In this document: positions 1 to 9,397 of the stretch, in pieces
Numbering within the stretch: the stretch's first letter is position 1
Layout: each line of letters starts with the position of its first letter
Assembly: GCA_003611745.1 (NCBI GenBank)
Contig: RAYF01000015.1
Location: forward strand, 37,471-101,470
Length of the DNA: 64,000 bases
Source of the DNA: a bacterium D16-36
GTDB taxonomy: Bacteria > Bacillota > Clostridia > Lachnospirales > Lachnospiraceae
Direction of reading: 5' to 3'
Program-made: the position numbers and the translations under genes
Notes under the pieces: model-generated
Databases searched by the model: none
Seen by the model: the letters and a program-made list of their open reading frames with translations, nothing else
Told to the model about the DNA's origin: nothing

Positions 1-150
1 AAAGCAAAACGGCCCAGATGCAAAACCACGGTTCCTAAAATCCTTTTCTTTTATTGTTGCAACTGAAGTTTCAGCCAGCCATGCTAAAAAAGAATATACA
101 AAAAAGAGTACAGCTGCCTCATAAAATGTAAAAACCATAAAAATCCCCAT
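1..150 (-). CDS. 5' end of a CmpB-type putative ABC transporter permease (partial)
   Basis: An open frame runs off the left edge. It encodes about 50 residues: a hydrophobic helix with FFVYSFLAWLAE, followed by a KEKDFRNRGFASGP stretch. This helix followed by a NRGF.(N/S)GP motif is the N-terminal signature of the family known as putative ABC transporter permease (PF06541, CmpB), small multi-helix membrane proteins of unclear function. The start could be the ATG at 150 or the one at 138, which has a GGGGA upstream. It lies downstream of the MATE gene on the same strand. The assignment rests on a short motif only. Confidence 0.55.
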   Translation of the reverse strand, partial: MGIFMVFTFYEAAVLFFVYSFLAWLAETSVATIKEKDFRNRGFASGPFCF

Positions 151-213
151 TTCTGCGAAGTAGATTTATCCACCCCGGCTTTGTTACACATAAAGCATGC
201 CTAAACATGCATT

Positions 214-1545
214 TTAATATTGATACCGTTTTCTATATTTCAAAAACATACCAAGTGACAGGGCAAATGCCATAAGCTCCGCCGCAGGAGTTGCCAGCCA
301 GATGCCATTCACCCCTAAGATAGCAGGAAGCAAAAGCATTGCTGCCAGCATAAATACAAAGGATCTTGAAAATGCAAGCACGGCGGAAACAACCCCGTTT
401 GACAGTGCTGTAAACATACCGCTTGTAAATATGTTAAAGCCGATAAAAACCAGTGCCACCGTGCAGATTCTGTTCCCATCTACAGCAAGATTATATACTG
501 GATTATCCGGATGTGCAAATACTGATACCAACGGCTTTGTCAGCAAAAAGGATGCCGCCACGGTGACTGCTGAAATTGCAGCAATCACTTTTATACTGGC
601 CGCCACCAGCTTTTTCAGTTTCACATGGTTCTTCTCCCCATAATAATAACTAAGCATAGGTGCTACCCCGTAAGAATACCCCGTATATAGCGAGCTTGCA
701 AACATCAGCACATACATAATAATTGTAACTGCAGCAACGCCGTCCTCCCCGGCATAGCGGAGCATTGTCCAGTTAAACATCATTGTAACAACACCGGTTA
801 CAAGAGCTGTCGCCATCTCAGAACAGCCATTTAAAACTGCATTCCTCAGTACATTCCAACGAAGAACCGGCCTCTTAAAATGCAGAAGGCTCTTCTGCCT
901 GCTAAAAACAATAAATCCTGCAACAGCTGTAACAGAATATCCCAAACCAGTAGCAGCCGCAGCACCACGGATTCCCATATCAAGCACAGCGATAAACACA
1001 TAGTCAAGCACCATGTTCAGCACACCGCCTGCCACGGAACAGACAAGGGAAAGCGCAGCCTTTTCGCATGCAATCATGTACAGGGTAAAATTATTCATTA
1101 GCAATATCGGAATTGTAAACAGCAGATATACACCCAGATAGCCCACACAATATCCAGACACCTCTGCGGACAGCCCCATCGCCGCAAATATATGGTCCAT
1201 CACCGCATAGCCAAGGCCGCACATAACAGCTCCAGCCACTACATTGACCAGAATCAGAAATGTAAAATCTTCCCTTGCTTCCTCAGCCTTCTTCTCCCCC
1301 ATTTTTTTCATAATTACTGCGCTGCCCCCAGTGGCGAGCATCGTAGAAATCGCCGTGACAAGCTGGATAACCGGTGCTGTCAGGTTAATCGCAGACAAGG
1401 CATCTGTGCCAATCAGGTTAGACACAAACAGGCCGTCAACCATTGTGTAAAATGACATAAAAACCGTCATCGCAATCGTCGGAACGGCAAATTTGAAAAT
1501 ATTTTTCAATGTTACAGGCCTTTCATATACACTTTCATTCTCCAT
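214..1545 (-). CDS. MATE family multidrug efflux transporter
   Basis: This encodes a 443-residue, roughly twelve-helix membrane protein of the multi-antimicrobial extrusion (MATE) family, which exports cationic drugs or metabolites in exchange for Na+ or H+. The N-terminal segment has the family pattern VPTIAMTVFMSFYTMVDGLF, followed by the LATGGSA helix; a second homologous half starts near residue 240. An earlier in-frame start (1566) exists, but the ATG at 1545 has the AAAGGCGGGG ribosome site, so it is preferred. It is divergent from the MerR regulator at 1792, and the shared intergenic region holds a MerR-type promoter reading into this gene, so drug-inducible control is likely. Confidence 0.9.
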   Translation of the reverse strand: MENESVYERPVTLKNIFKFAVPTIAMTVFMSFYTMVDGLFVSNLIGTDALSAINLTAPVIQLVTAISTMLATGGSAVIMKKMGEKKAEEAREDFTFLILVNVVAGAVMCGLGYAVMDHIFAAMGLSAEVSGYCVGYLGVYLLFTIPILLMNNFTLYMIACEKAALSLVCSVAGGVLNMVLDYVFIAVLDMGIRGAAAATGLGYSVTAVAGFIVFSRQKSLLHFKRPVLRWNVLRNAVLNGCSEMATALVTGVVTMMFNWTMLRYAGEDGVAAVTIIMYVLMFASSLYTGYSYGVAPMLSYYYGEKNHVKLKKLVAASIKVIAAISAVTVAASFLLTKPLVSVFAHPDNPVYNLAVDGNRICTVALVFIGFNIFTSGMFTALSNGVVSAVLAFSRSFVFMLAAMLLLPAILGVNGIWLATPAAELMAFALSLGMFLKYRKRYQY

Positions 1546-1665
1546 AACTATCCCCGCCTTTCTCAATTTTAATGCTCTCTAGACCTCCATGCCGTTGCTG
1601 TTCACTCTGTGCCCAGTAACAACAGCGGCATAAGGAAAAGCTTGCATTTCTTTTCCTTATCCTGT

Positions 1666-1696
1666 ATCATAAACCATACAGTAACTGTACTGTCAA
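1666..1696 (-). promoter_or_regulatory. MerR-type promoter/operator of the MATE gene (19-bp spacer)
   Basis: On the minus strand TTGACA (1691-1696) and TATGAT (1666-1671) are separated by 19 bp. Inside the spacer lies the perfect palindrome TACAGTAACTGTA (1677-1689). An overlong spacer with a central dyad is the hallmark of promoters that MerR-family activators untwist. The regulator next door (1792) is the obvious ligand-responsive partner. Confidence 0.75.
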
Positions 1697-1791
1697 GGAT
1701 AACAATACAAAATTTTATACGGGAAATGTAAAAACAGCATTTTTCTAAGCAGGCTTTTCTGCTTTAAAACGTGGTATGGAGGGACTAATTA

Positions 1792-2658
1792 TTGAAGAAA
1801 GAAAAATATCTCACAATCGGCCAATTTGCGGCCATGCATGGAATTAACAAAAAAACTTTGATGTGGTATGATGAAATCGGCTTGTTCCACCCCGCCGCCA
1901 TCCATCCGGAAAATGGATACCGATACTATAATTACCACCAAAGCCCCGTACTTGAGACCATCCTGCTGCTGCGGGAGCTGGATGTATCCATAAAAGAGAT
2001 ACAGGAATTCATGGAAAACCGTTCCGCTGCCAGCCTGAAATGCCTGTTAGAGCATAAGATAACGGAATTAGACCATAACATAACACATCTGGAGGCAGTG
2101 CGGAAGACTTTATGCAACCACCACCAGAATATGGACACCTTATTAACAATGGATCTGTCAGAAATCAGTGTCCTCCAGAAAGAAGAACGCTGCCTGATTA
2201 CAGTAGATATCAACAAAGATACCTCCTTTGAGGAGGAAGTTGAAATGATTACAGCCGAGACAGAAAAATACCAGCTTGGACGGCTCCATCATGCATCTTA
2301 CGGTTCCATGATACCAGTCGCAAATTTGCAAAATGGCAGCTTTCATGATTATTCCAAGCTTTTTATTGAGATTCCCTTCCTCACACTGCAAAACCAGAAA
2401 GAACCCCATGACGGTCCAGAAAATAATCTGCATATACAGCCCGGCGGAAAATACCTGAGGGCTTTCCACAAAGGCGATTGGGAAAAAATTCCCCAGCGCT
2501 ATCAGGCAATTCTTGATCATGCACAGAAAAAAGGGTTGACACTCTATGGTTTTTCTTACGAAATGGGCATCAATGAAAATGTCATCGATCAGATTGAGGA
2601 CTATATTGTACAGATAGAAATTCCAATCCTTGAAGAAGGCAGCCGCTATCCCGCCTAA
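1792..2658 (+). CDS. MerR family regulator with C-terminal effector-binding domain
   Basis: The product is 288 residues. The N-terminal winged helix-turn-helix (about residues 6-75) has the MerR pattern LTIGQFAAMHGINKKTLMWY and ENGYRYYNYHQ. A coiled coil follows (about 75-120), then a C-terminal GyrI/BmrR-like ligand pocket (about 130-285, with YEMGINENVI near its end). The start is TTG at 1792, placed by GGAGGGA at 1778-1784. It probably senses an exported compound and activates the divergent MATE gene. Its 3' end overlaps the convergent histidine kinase gene by four bases. Confidence 0.85.
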   Translation: MKKEKYLTIGQFAAMHGINKKTLMWYDEIGLFHPAAIHPENGYRYYNYHQSPVLETILLLRELDVSIKEIQEFMENRSAASLKCLLEHKITELDHNITHLEAVRKTLCNHHQNMDTLLTMDLSEISVLQKEERCLITVDINKDTSFEEEVEMITAETEKYQLGRLHHASYGSMIPVANLQNGSFHDYSKLFIEIPFLTLQNQKEPHDGPENNLHIQPGGKYLRAFHKGDWEKIPQRYQAILDHAQKKGLTLYGFSYEMGINENVIDQIEDYIVQIEIPILEEGSRYPA

Positions 2659-5471
2659 CCTTCAGGCAGGGACGGGAAACATACCTTTGCGCAGAACAAA
2701 TCACCGTCCAGCTCTATTATAAACTCCCCGCCCATCAGTTCTGTCAGGCTCTTTGCAATAGACAGCCCCAGCCCGCTCCCCTCCGTTGTGCGGGAGCGGT
2801 CACCCCTAACAAACCGCTCTGTCAGCTCTTCCGGCGTTATATTTAATTTCGTGGCGGAAATGTTTTTCATTGTAAATACAAGGCTCCCCTGCTCCTTTGC
2901 GAGGGAAATATAAACTCTGGTATGCCCCATCGCATATTTGGCAGTATTATTGTAGAGATTCTCCAGAATACGGAATACCCTCCGTCCATCGCCCTCAAAA
3001 TAGAATGCTTCGTCCGGAAGGTCAGATATCAGTTCCAGATGGCATTCCTCAAAACGGTCATCAAATTCACCGTTCGTCTGCCTAATTAATTCCTTAAAAT
3101 CCAGCTTGCAGATTTCTAGTTCCATCACTCCGCTGGAAGCCTTGGACGCTTCCACCAAATCCTCAATCAACGTTTTTAACCTTAGGGATTTTCGCTCCAA
3201 AACAGTGATATATTTTTGCACCGTCTCATTATCCACCTGCTCCCTTTTAATCAAATCCACATAATTTATCACAGAAGTCAGCGGCGTCTTGATATCATGG
3301 GAAACATTCGCAATCAATTCTGTCTTCAGCCGCTCATTTCTGACACTTTCCTCCACTGCCTGCTCTAACACGCCGCCAATCTGGTTGATCGTCTTTATCA
3401 GTTCTGCCTTACGCTCCCCTGCCCCGTCCGCATCTGGAACCTGATAGGAAAAATCCCCCTCCATAATCCTCTTCGTCCCCTGAATAATCATTATTTCAAC
3501 CTGTTCCCCCAAAAATGCCTGCCTCTGCTGTATAAATACCGCCAGCAGAAGAATGGCTGCTGCTGCCATGCCTGCTATTCCAAATGGTGAAACAAGAAAC
3601 TGTGTGAAAGACATATCTTCATCAAACTTAACCAGCACAAGGCATCCCGCCCCATATAGGAGAACCGCCAGTTCCAAAAAGATAAGCAGCGCATACTTCT
3701 GCTTTGCCGGGAAAAAAGCCGCCCTCCTCTTAATCTGGGCAGACCATTCCCCAATGTTCTTCCTGCGAAAGACCACCTCAGAAAGAAAAAACAAAATCAG
3801 GCTATACCGCACCCCCATATGGCACTTCTGCCTTTTGATAATGCTAAGCAGCATTCCGAGGATGAAAAGCAGGAGCAAAGAAATGGCTGCAGCAAAAACA
3901 AATATAAGCCCTGCCTCGACTGTCCGGTTCCATAACATAAACAGCCACAAAATCATTTCCACAAAAATATAGCCGGCCGCAAACTGTACTTCCAGCCAGA
4001 TACGGTCATGCCACCCAAGAACACTGCCGTCTGATTCACGATTATGCCCGCTCATCACTGCCAGCAGCAGAAAACTAAGCAGTGAAGCTATCCCGCTAAT
4101 AAATAATACTGTCCTCCCTCCCACATACATGTGAAATCTTTGGTTAGAAAGGACATACTGCTCCCAAAATCCGTCCTCATAGCGGGCAGTCCTGACACCC
4201 TTTAAGTCGAGCCCCACCACAATCTGAAAAGAAGCTGGCTTATACTGCTCGCCAATATCCCTTAACTTTTCTATTACATTGCCGGACATGCCAAGCGATG
4301 CCCTTGTAAAATTAGTCTTTCCCTCATCCCCGCTTTTATCAAAATAGGCGTACAAAAAGGAATCTGAATCTGCTGCCCTTTCGGCAGTGCCCTCCGCCCC
4401 TGCTTCCTTTGCAGCCTGTCCCCACAATTTTTTGCGGTTTGTAACCAGAAGCCCCTGCGAATTTTCATAGGCATAAAAAAAATTGGAATGCGAGAAATAA
4501 TATTGCAGCTCCTGATATGTCTCTACCAGAAAGGCCGCATACTTTCCAGCCTCCTCCATTGTCCGGGGAATCAGATGGACCGACCACGGGATTTTATCTT
4601 CCTGCAGGTCCTGATAATACTTATCCCTGCTGTCCCTGAGCATCTTATAAAATTTCTTTTCGGAAACTTCCCCACTGCCGCCCATATACGTATGGTACAG
4701 ATCATCCCGCCCGGCGCTGCCTTTGTTTTCATATGACTGTACAGCCTGATTAAGAAAATACCATCTGGCATATTCCGGAAAATACATGATAAGATAACCC
4801 TCATAGGAACTTCTGGCATGGAATTCCAGTTCCCTCCCTGCGCCTGCAAGCCGCAGGGAAATAGATTCCCCCAGAGTTTCTTTATATTTCTGGGTATCTG
4901 TCGATAACGCCGTCATATTTTCCTGCCGCATTTTCATATTTTCTATCTTCCGTTCGGAGAGTGATGCCGCATTGGGGGAGGCAAACTGGAAAATATTGCC
5001 TTCATCCAGTATGACGCGGGTGTCTGAGTGCAGTGCACGTCTGGTATACCACGGATAGCTCTTCCCCTCCCGGCAGTTTTCTAAGAAATCAGCCATAAAC
5101 TTCCTGAAATTCTCCACCGCCTCCCCCTCAGAGGAAGAATACTTTAAAAGCTCCCTTATCGTATACCGTTTGTCATTCAGAATAGATACCAGAATTTCTT
5201 TATCATAATCTATCTCCCCGTCTTTTGTGATCAGGCTTCCAATCTGCATATACTCCTCAAAAAGCCGGATAGATCCATCCAGCAAAAGGTTCGCAGCCTC
5301 CCCTGCCACAAAAAAATCTTCCGGCTTCTCCCTCCCCCTGCCTGCATATTCGCTTCCTGCTATCATAGACATGCCGGCAACAGTATCCGCAAATACTGAC
5401 AGCACAAGCACCAGAATGGAAACCCCTTTTAAAAACCTTGATTCCTTCCACCTCTTCCTCTTTTTATCCAT
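2655..5471 (-). CDS. Large membrane sensor histidine kinase
   Basis: This 938-residue kinase has a signal-anchor helix (about 13-40), a long extracytoplasmic region to about 440, and a block of several membrane helices (about 445-680). A short linker leads to a HisKA domain with the phospho-acceptor motif NVSHDIKTPLTS (His near 724), then a HATPase_c domain with N-box ENLYNNTAKYA and G-box GDRSRTTEGSGLGLSIAKS. All catalytic boxes are intact. The start has AGGAGGGCAGGG upstream. It pairs with the response regulator at 5688, from which it is now separated by a foldback element. The large sensor region is unlike the compact VanS type; the ligand is unknown. Confidence 0.9.
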   Translation of the reverse strand: MDKKRKRWKESRFLKGVSILVLVLSVFADTVAGMSMIAGSEYAGRGREKPEDFFVAGEAANLLLDGSIRLFEEYMQIGSLITKDGEIDYDKEILVSILNDKRYTIRELLKYSSSEGEAVENFRKFMADFLENCREGKSYPWYTRRALHSDTRVILDEGNIFQFASPNAASLSERKIENMKMRQENMTALSTDTQKYKETLGESISLRLAGAGRELEFHARSSYEGYLIMYFPEYARWYFLNQAVQSYENKGSAGRDDLYHTYMGGSGEVSEKKFYKMLRDSRDKYYQDLQEDKIPWSVHLIPRTMEEAGKYAAFLVETYQELQYYFSHSNFFYAYENSQGLLVTNRKKLWGQAAKEAGAEGTAERAADSDSFLYAYFDKSGDEGKTNFTRASLGMSGNVIEKLRDIGEQYKPASFQIVVGLDLKGVRTARYEDGFWEQYVLSNQRFHMYVGGRTVLFISGIASLLSFLLLAVMSGHNRESDGSVLGWHDRIWLEVQFAAGYIFVEMILWLFMLWNRTVEAGLIFVFAAAISLLLLFILGMLLSIIKRQKCHMGVRYSLILFFLSEVVFRRKNIGEWSAQIKRRAAFFPAKQKYALLIFLELAVLLYGAGCLVLVKFDEDMSFTQFLVSPFGIAGMAAAAILLLAVFIQQRQAFLGEQVEIMIIQGTKRIMEGDFSYQVPDADGAGERKAELIKTINQIGGVLEQAVEESVRNERLKTELIANVSHDIKTPLTSVINYVDLIKREQVDNETVQKYITVLERKSLRLKTLIEDLVEASKASSGVMELEICKLDFKELIRQTNGEFDDRFEECHLELISDLPDEAFYFEGDGRRVFRILENLYNNTAKYAMGHTRVYISLAKEQGSLVFTMKNISATKLNITPEELTERFVRGDRSRTTEGSGLGLSIAKSLTELMGGEFIIELDGDLFCAKVCFPSLPEG

Positions 5472-5510
5472 TCCCTGCCCTCCTTTGCCGGCACAAACAA
5501 TCCATGTAAA

Positions 5511-5533
5511 GAACGCCGATTTTGCGTTCTTCT
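5511..5533 (-). terminator. Hairpin between response regulator and kinase
   Basis: AAGAACGC and GCGTTCTT form an 8-bp stem around a short loop, upstream of the kinase start. It could attenuate read-through from the response regulator. It lacks a long U-tract, so termination is uncertain. Confidence 0.35.
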
Positions 5534-5556
5534 TAGAAATGACTTAGTTTTTCTTA

Positions 5557-5712
5557 GGAGCTGTCAATAAATAACTTTTGAATAGTGCGTAGGATTTTTC
5601 TTCGAGAGTGCCGCTCAAAAATCAGGCGCATAGCGGGCTATGTAACTGATTTTTGAGCGGTGCTATCGGTGAAAAAGACAAGCGATATTAAAAGTTATTT
5701 TTGGACAGTTCC
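5557..5712. mobile_element. MITE-like foldback element (156 bp) flanked by TTA
   Basis: The left end GGAGCTGTC...AATAACTTTT and the right end, AAAGTTATTTTTGGACAGTTCC, are imperfect inverted repeats of about 25 bp. The middle holds a perfect 15-bp inverted repeat (CCGCTCAAAAATCAG at 5611-5625, complement at 5646-5660). TTA flanks both ends (5554-5556, 5713-5715), a possible target duplication. It has no coding capacity. It interrupts the regulator-kinase operon and overlaps the 3' end of the response regulator gene. Confidence 0.7.
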
Positions 5713-6455
5713 TTAGGCACAGTTTTTTTGTGCTGTAGAAAATCTTCATTTCTTACACACTTTTCCATCCGGTACCCTATGCCCCATACTACCTGCAGAT
5801 ATTTTGGTTTCTTTGGGTCTATCTCAATCTTCTCCCTGATATGCCGGATATGGACAGCAACTACATTGTCATCCCCCAACGCCTGCTCATCCCATATCGT
5901 CTCATAAATTTGGCTGCTGGAAAATGTCATGCCGGGATGTTTCATCAGCAGAAGCAGGATACTATATTCCAGCGGTGTCAGCCGTACACTCTCGCCATCC
6001 ACAGTAACAGACTTCTTTTCGTCGTTTATGACCAACCCGCCATTCACATAAATGCCCCTATACCTCTCAGATGCCTCCGGCCTGCTTAGTATCTGGCTTC
6101 TGCGAAGCTGCGACTGAACCCTTGCCAAAAGCTCCTGAGGATTAAACGGCTTTGTCACATAATCATCCGCCCCCACCCTAAGCCCAAATATTTTATCCTG
6201 ATCTTCCGACTTTGCCGACAAAATAATAATCGGTATGCTGCTTTTTTCCCGAATGCGGAACGTCGCCTCCACACCGCCAAGCTTCGGCATCATCACATCA
6301 ATAATGAGAAGGTCAATCTCTTCCCTCTCAATAATCTTTACCGCCTCATCGCCATCATATGCCTTCCGCACCTGATAGCCATCCTTCTCCAGATAGATAG
6401 CAATCGCTTCCACAATCTCCCTGTCATCATCACACACCAGAATCGTATTCATCAT
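5688..6455 (-). CDS. OmpR/PhoB family response regulator
   Basis: The receiver domain (about 1-120) has the acidic pair near D9-D10, the phosphorylation site D53 in LLIIDVMMPK, and a conserved Lys in YVTKPFNPQE. The DNA-binding winged helix (about 135-232) ends in VWGIGYRMEK. About 23 residues follow, and the last eight or so (ending SKNNF) and the stop codon lie inside the neighbouring foldback element, so the natural C-terminus was replaced. The start has AAGGGAGAGG just upstream. It is the partner of the kinase at 2655-5471 and is transcribed ahead of it. Confidence 0.92.
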   Translation of the reverse strand: MMNTILVCDDDREIVEAIAIYLEKDGYQVRKAYDGDEAVKIIEREEIDLLIIDVMMPKLGGVEATFRIREKSSIPIIILSAKSEDQDKIFGLRVGADDYVTKPFNPQELLARVQSQLRRSQILSRPEASERYRGIYVNGGLVINDEKKSVTVDGESVRLTPLEYSILLLLMKHPGMTFSSSQIYETIWDEQALGDDNVVAVHIRHIREKIEIDPKKPKYLQVVWGIGYRMEKCVRNEDFLQHKKTVPKELSKNNF

Positions 6456-6870
6456 TGCCTCTCCCTTAACAGGCAGCCGTCAGCTGCCTGTACTTCCTCT
6501 TTCCAAAATATATTGTAATACCGGAGCCAAAAGATATTCCGCCCCGGTTAATGTCCCGCATTGTTCCTTGCTACCCATTATATCATATTTTTACCGCACT
6601 ACAAAAAACTTTATCCTTGAATACCACAACGCCGCCCGGCAAAGCTCTGTCATTTCCTTTCCGCTAATTAAAATGACACGCCGCTTTCAGCGGCACCACT
6701 ATAAGTAAAATATTTTAAGCAAAAATATGTACAAATTTTTTAACTTCTATCACTACTATAATACAGCGTCTTATTTATAACAAATACTTATATCGCTTAT
6801 TTAACTATGCTTGATAGTTATATTATAATGAATTATACTCTACTTATAATCGCGAAAAGGAGGATTTGAC
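6456..6870. other. Divergent intergenic region, response regulator / LysR
   Basis: This 415-base stretch has no gene. It carries a GGCAGCcgtcaGCTGCC hairpin just upstream of the response regulator (6472-6488). An AT-rich tract runs into the LysR gene and holds several T-N11-A-like positions (6760-6850), suited to autoregulation by the LysR protein. AAAGGAGGA precedes the LysR start. Confidence 0.4.
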
Positions 6871-7755
6871 ATGGAGTTACGTGTTCTTCAATATTTTCTT
6901 GCCGTTACCAGAGAGCAAAGCATTTCCGGCGCTGCAGAGTCCCTGCATCTATCCCAGCCTACTCTTTCCAGACAGTTAAAAGACATGGAGGAGGAACTGG
7001 GAAAACAGCTTATGATACGGGGAAACCGCAAAATTACTTTGACGGAAGAAGGCATGATCCTGCGGAAACGTGCAGAAGAAATCCTTGATTTAGTACAAAA
7101 AACAGAACATGAAATCACCATTTCGGATGATGTAATTTCCGGGGACGTATACATTGGCGCCGGAGAAACCGATGCCGTCCGCCTGCTTGCCAAAGCCGGA
7201 AAAAATGTACAGATGGAATATCCGGACATCCATTACCATATTTCCAGCGGTGACTCAACAGACGTTTTAGAAAGCCTCGATAAAGGACTGATTGATTTTG
7301 GCATGATTTTTGGTCCGATTGACGCCTCAAAATATGAATATCTGGAATTTCCGGTCAAAGATAAATATGGGATTTTAATGAGGAAAGACAGCCCTCTTGC
7401 AGAAAAGAACGTCATTCGCCCGGAAGACCTCCATGATAAACCAATCATGTTTAACCGCAACACTCGTGACGGTGATTTACTGACTTCATGGCTTGGCAAA
7501 AACCTTTCGGAATTGAATGTAGCCGCAACCTACAACCTGCTGTTTAATGCCTCCCTAATGGTGGATGAAGGTCTGGGGTACGCTTTTGCCCTAGATAAAA
7601 TCATCAATACTGACGGAAACAGCAACCTCCGCTTTGTCCCCTGCGAACCAGAATTAAGTGCAGGCATGAGCCTGCTATGGAAAAAGTATCAGGTATTTCC
7701 AAAAGCGGCAAAGAAGTTTCTGGAAGAGTTTCAAAAACTGCTGAGTAAAAACTAA
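6871..7755 (+). CDS. LysR family transcriptional regulator
   Basis: This 294-residue protein has the usual length. Residues 1-60 form the LysR helix-turn-helix (LQYFLAVTREQSISGAAESL, then SQPTLSRQLKDMEEELG). Residues about 90-290 form the periplasmic-binding-protein-like effector domain, of the CbL/CynR type. AAAGGAGGA sits at the right distance from the ATG. No divergently transcribed target is adjacent, so its regulon cannot be inferred from position. The downstream region holds only a broken small gene. Confidence 0.9.
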   Translation: MELRVLQYFLAVTREQSISGAAESLHLSQPTLSRQLKDMEEELGKQLMIRGNRKITLTEEGMILRKRAEEILDLVQKTEHEITISDDVISGDVYIGAGETDAVRLLAKAGKNVQMEYPDIHYHISSGDSTDVLESLDKGLIDFGMIFGPIDASKYEYLEFPVKDKYGILMRKDSPLAEKNVIRPEDLHDKPIMFNRNTRDGDLLTSWLGKNLSELNVAATYNLLFNASLMVDEGLGYAFALDKIINTDGNSNLRFVPCEPELSAGMSLLWKKYQVFPKAAKKFLEEFQKLLSKN

Positions 7756-7970
7756 TACAAGAAAAAGTCTGCAAAGAATAAGCCAAGCAAAAATGAAGAA
7801 CTTTGAAAAATATTCCTTTACCCACTCGTAATAAATACGCAGAATTTTGCTTTGCAGCGGTAAACCTGAAAAAACTGTGAAGTAACATTTTAGCTATTGG
7901 CTTTTAAACTGGCGAGGTATATCATATCTTTGTTTATTTAGAATTCTAATTACATAATAAGGGGCTATTC

Positions 7971-8312
7971 ATGAATGAACAAAAGCTGATGGAAAAATAT
8001 GAAAGTTGAATCGGAGGATACGGAGATACTTTGCGAGTTTTTTCACTGATACACCAATCACCAGTGTTCAAGCGCTCATTTTACATAATAAATATTTTCA
8101 ATAGATTGAATGATTGCGTTGTTGATGTATCGTCTAAAAATATTTATGATATTCCGTCAATATTTAATGACACAAGTCAACAGCATATGCAGAATGTGAT
8201 TGTATCAGATTATAATCTGGTTCCGATTATTGATACGGCCCGTTTATTTAAGAAAATAGGAGTATTAGAAGAAACAGAGCAGCTTAAAAGCGAAAAGACA
8301 ACTAAAGTGTAA
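7971..8312 (+). pseudogene. Unrecognised small gene interrupted by in-frame TGA
   Basis: An ATG at 7971 with AAGGGG upstream opens a frame that hits TGA at 8007-8009 and then continues open to 8312 (about 112 codons in total). A strong terminator follows immediately. A proper start, a single stop and a long open remainder suggest a gene disabled by one nonsense change. Initiation at the TTG at 8031 is the alternative. I do not recognise the protein; the C-terminal part is hydrophilic and ends in a charged tail. Confidence 0.4.
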
Positions 8313-8342
8313 TCCCCTGCAGCAATGTGCTGCAGGGGATTT
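8311..8342 (+). terminator. Strong hairpin terminator
   Basis: AATCCCCTGCAGCA and TGCTGCAGGGGATT form a 14-bp stem around a 4-base loop. It starts within the stop codon of the preceding frame and sits 40 bases from the convergent oxidoreductase stop, so it can serve both directions. Confidence 0.75.
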
Positions 8343-8381
8343 AAACAGACAAAAAATAAATATTAAATTCTGAAATGACCT

Positions 8382-9356
8382 TTATTCTTCTTCCGGATAC
8401 TTAAATCCCCATTCATTTCTATAAGCTGTCATCACATCCATCACATCTTTGGTATATTCAAGATGCATACATTCCGCATCTCCTGAAATCGCCCTCTCCA
8501 TATCTGCCAACTCGTATGCTAAAGCGTCTGCATTTTCACCTTCCCTGATCACTTCTGTCTCTCCAGACTCTGCATAGGTAATCGTTGCATCCCACGCTCT
8601 GGGATATTCCATAATTTCAATGTAACCCTTTTCACAGGAAACCATTCCGCGCTTTGGCTGTTTTGAATGAAGCGACAGCATAACCGATGCCATCTGTCCT
8701 TCTCCGTTCATAAGCAACAATCCCGCCTGTTCATCCACTCCTGTTGGCGCAGACTTTACCTGCGATAAAAGTCTCGTTGGCTTTTCGTCCATAAACCATC
8801 GGATAAATGAAAGCGCATAAACACCAATATCAAGCATCGCGCCTCCCGCAAGATTTTTATTGAAAAACCGATTGCTCATATCGTATTCCTTGAAACTTCC
8901 AAAATTCATAGTTATCAGGTTGACTTTCCCTAATTTACCAGAATCAAGTATTTCTCTCAGTTTCTTATATATAGGCATATGATAAATGGTCATGGCTTCA
9001 CCAATGATAACGCCCTTTTCATTTGCCAATGTAATTACTTCATCCAGCTCACTGCTGTTTAATGTAATCGACTTCTCAACAAGAATATGTTTCCCATTGG
9101 CAATAGCTTTTTTCATAAATCCCATATGAGTATTATGTGGAGTAGTAATGTAAATCACATCAATCTCCGGATCCGAAAACATATCATTGTAATCTTCATA
9201 CACTTTTTCAATTCCATATTTGTCTGCAAAGGCAACTGCTTTGCAATAAGTTCTATTTCCAACAGCATAAATGTTTTTCCCATTTTTCTTAAGTGCAGCC
9301 GCCATTTCATTTGCAATGACACCTGTGCCTAAAACTGCCCATTTAATCTCTTGCAT
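8382..9356 (-). CDS. Gfo/Idh/MocA family NAD(P)-dependent oxidoreductase
   Basis: The 324-residue product has an N-terminal Rossmann fold (AVLGTGVIANEMAAALKK, about 6-23), the cofactor-proximal lysine motif VEKSITL near residue 95, and a C-terminal alpha/beta domain with GGAMLDIGVYAL (about 168-179). Such enzymes oxidise or reduce sugars, inositols or related polyols; the substrate cannot be told. An upstream TTG start (9374) would overlap the Shine-Dalgarno GAGGAGGA, so the ATG at 9356 is the true start. Its leader holds a tandem array of hairpins. Confidence 0.88.
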   Translation of the reverse strand: MQEIKWAVLGTGVIANEMAAALKKNGKNIYAVGNRTYCKAVAFADKYGIEKVYEDYNDMFSDPEIDVIYITTPHNTHMGFMKKAIANGKHILVEKSITLNSSELDEVITLANEKGVIIGEAMTIYHMPIYKKLREILDSGKLGKVNLITMNFGSFKEYDMSNRFFNKNLAGGAMLDIGVYALSFIRWFMDEKPTRLLSQVKSAPTGVDEQAGLLLMNGEGQMASVMLSLHSKQPKRGMVSCEKGYIEIMEYPRAWDATITYAESGETEVIREGENADALAYELADMERAISGDAECMHLEYTKDVMDVMTAYRNEWGFKYPEEE

Positions 9357-9397
9357 AAAGTTTGTCCTCCTCAAATCTATCTCTGCACTTCAAATAA

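Noticed and set aside
302..643. Plus-strand 113-codon frame
   Set aside because: Antisense shadow of the MATE gene; no ribosome site and no family pattern.
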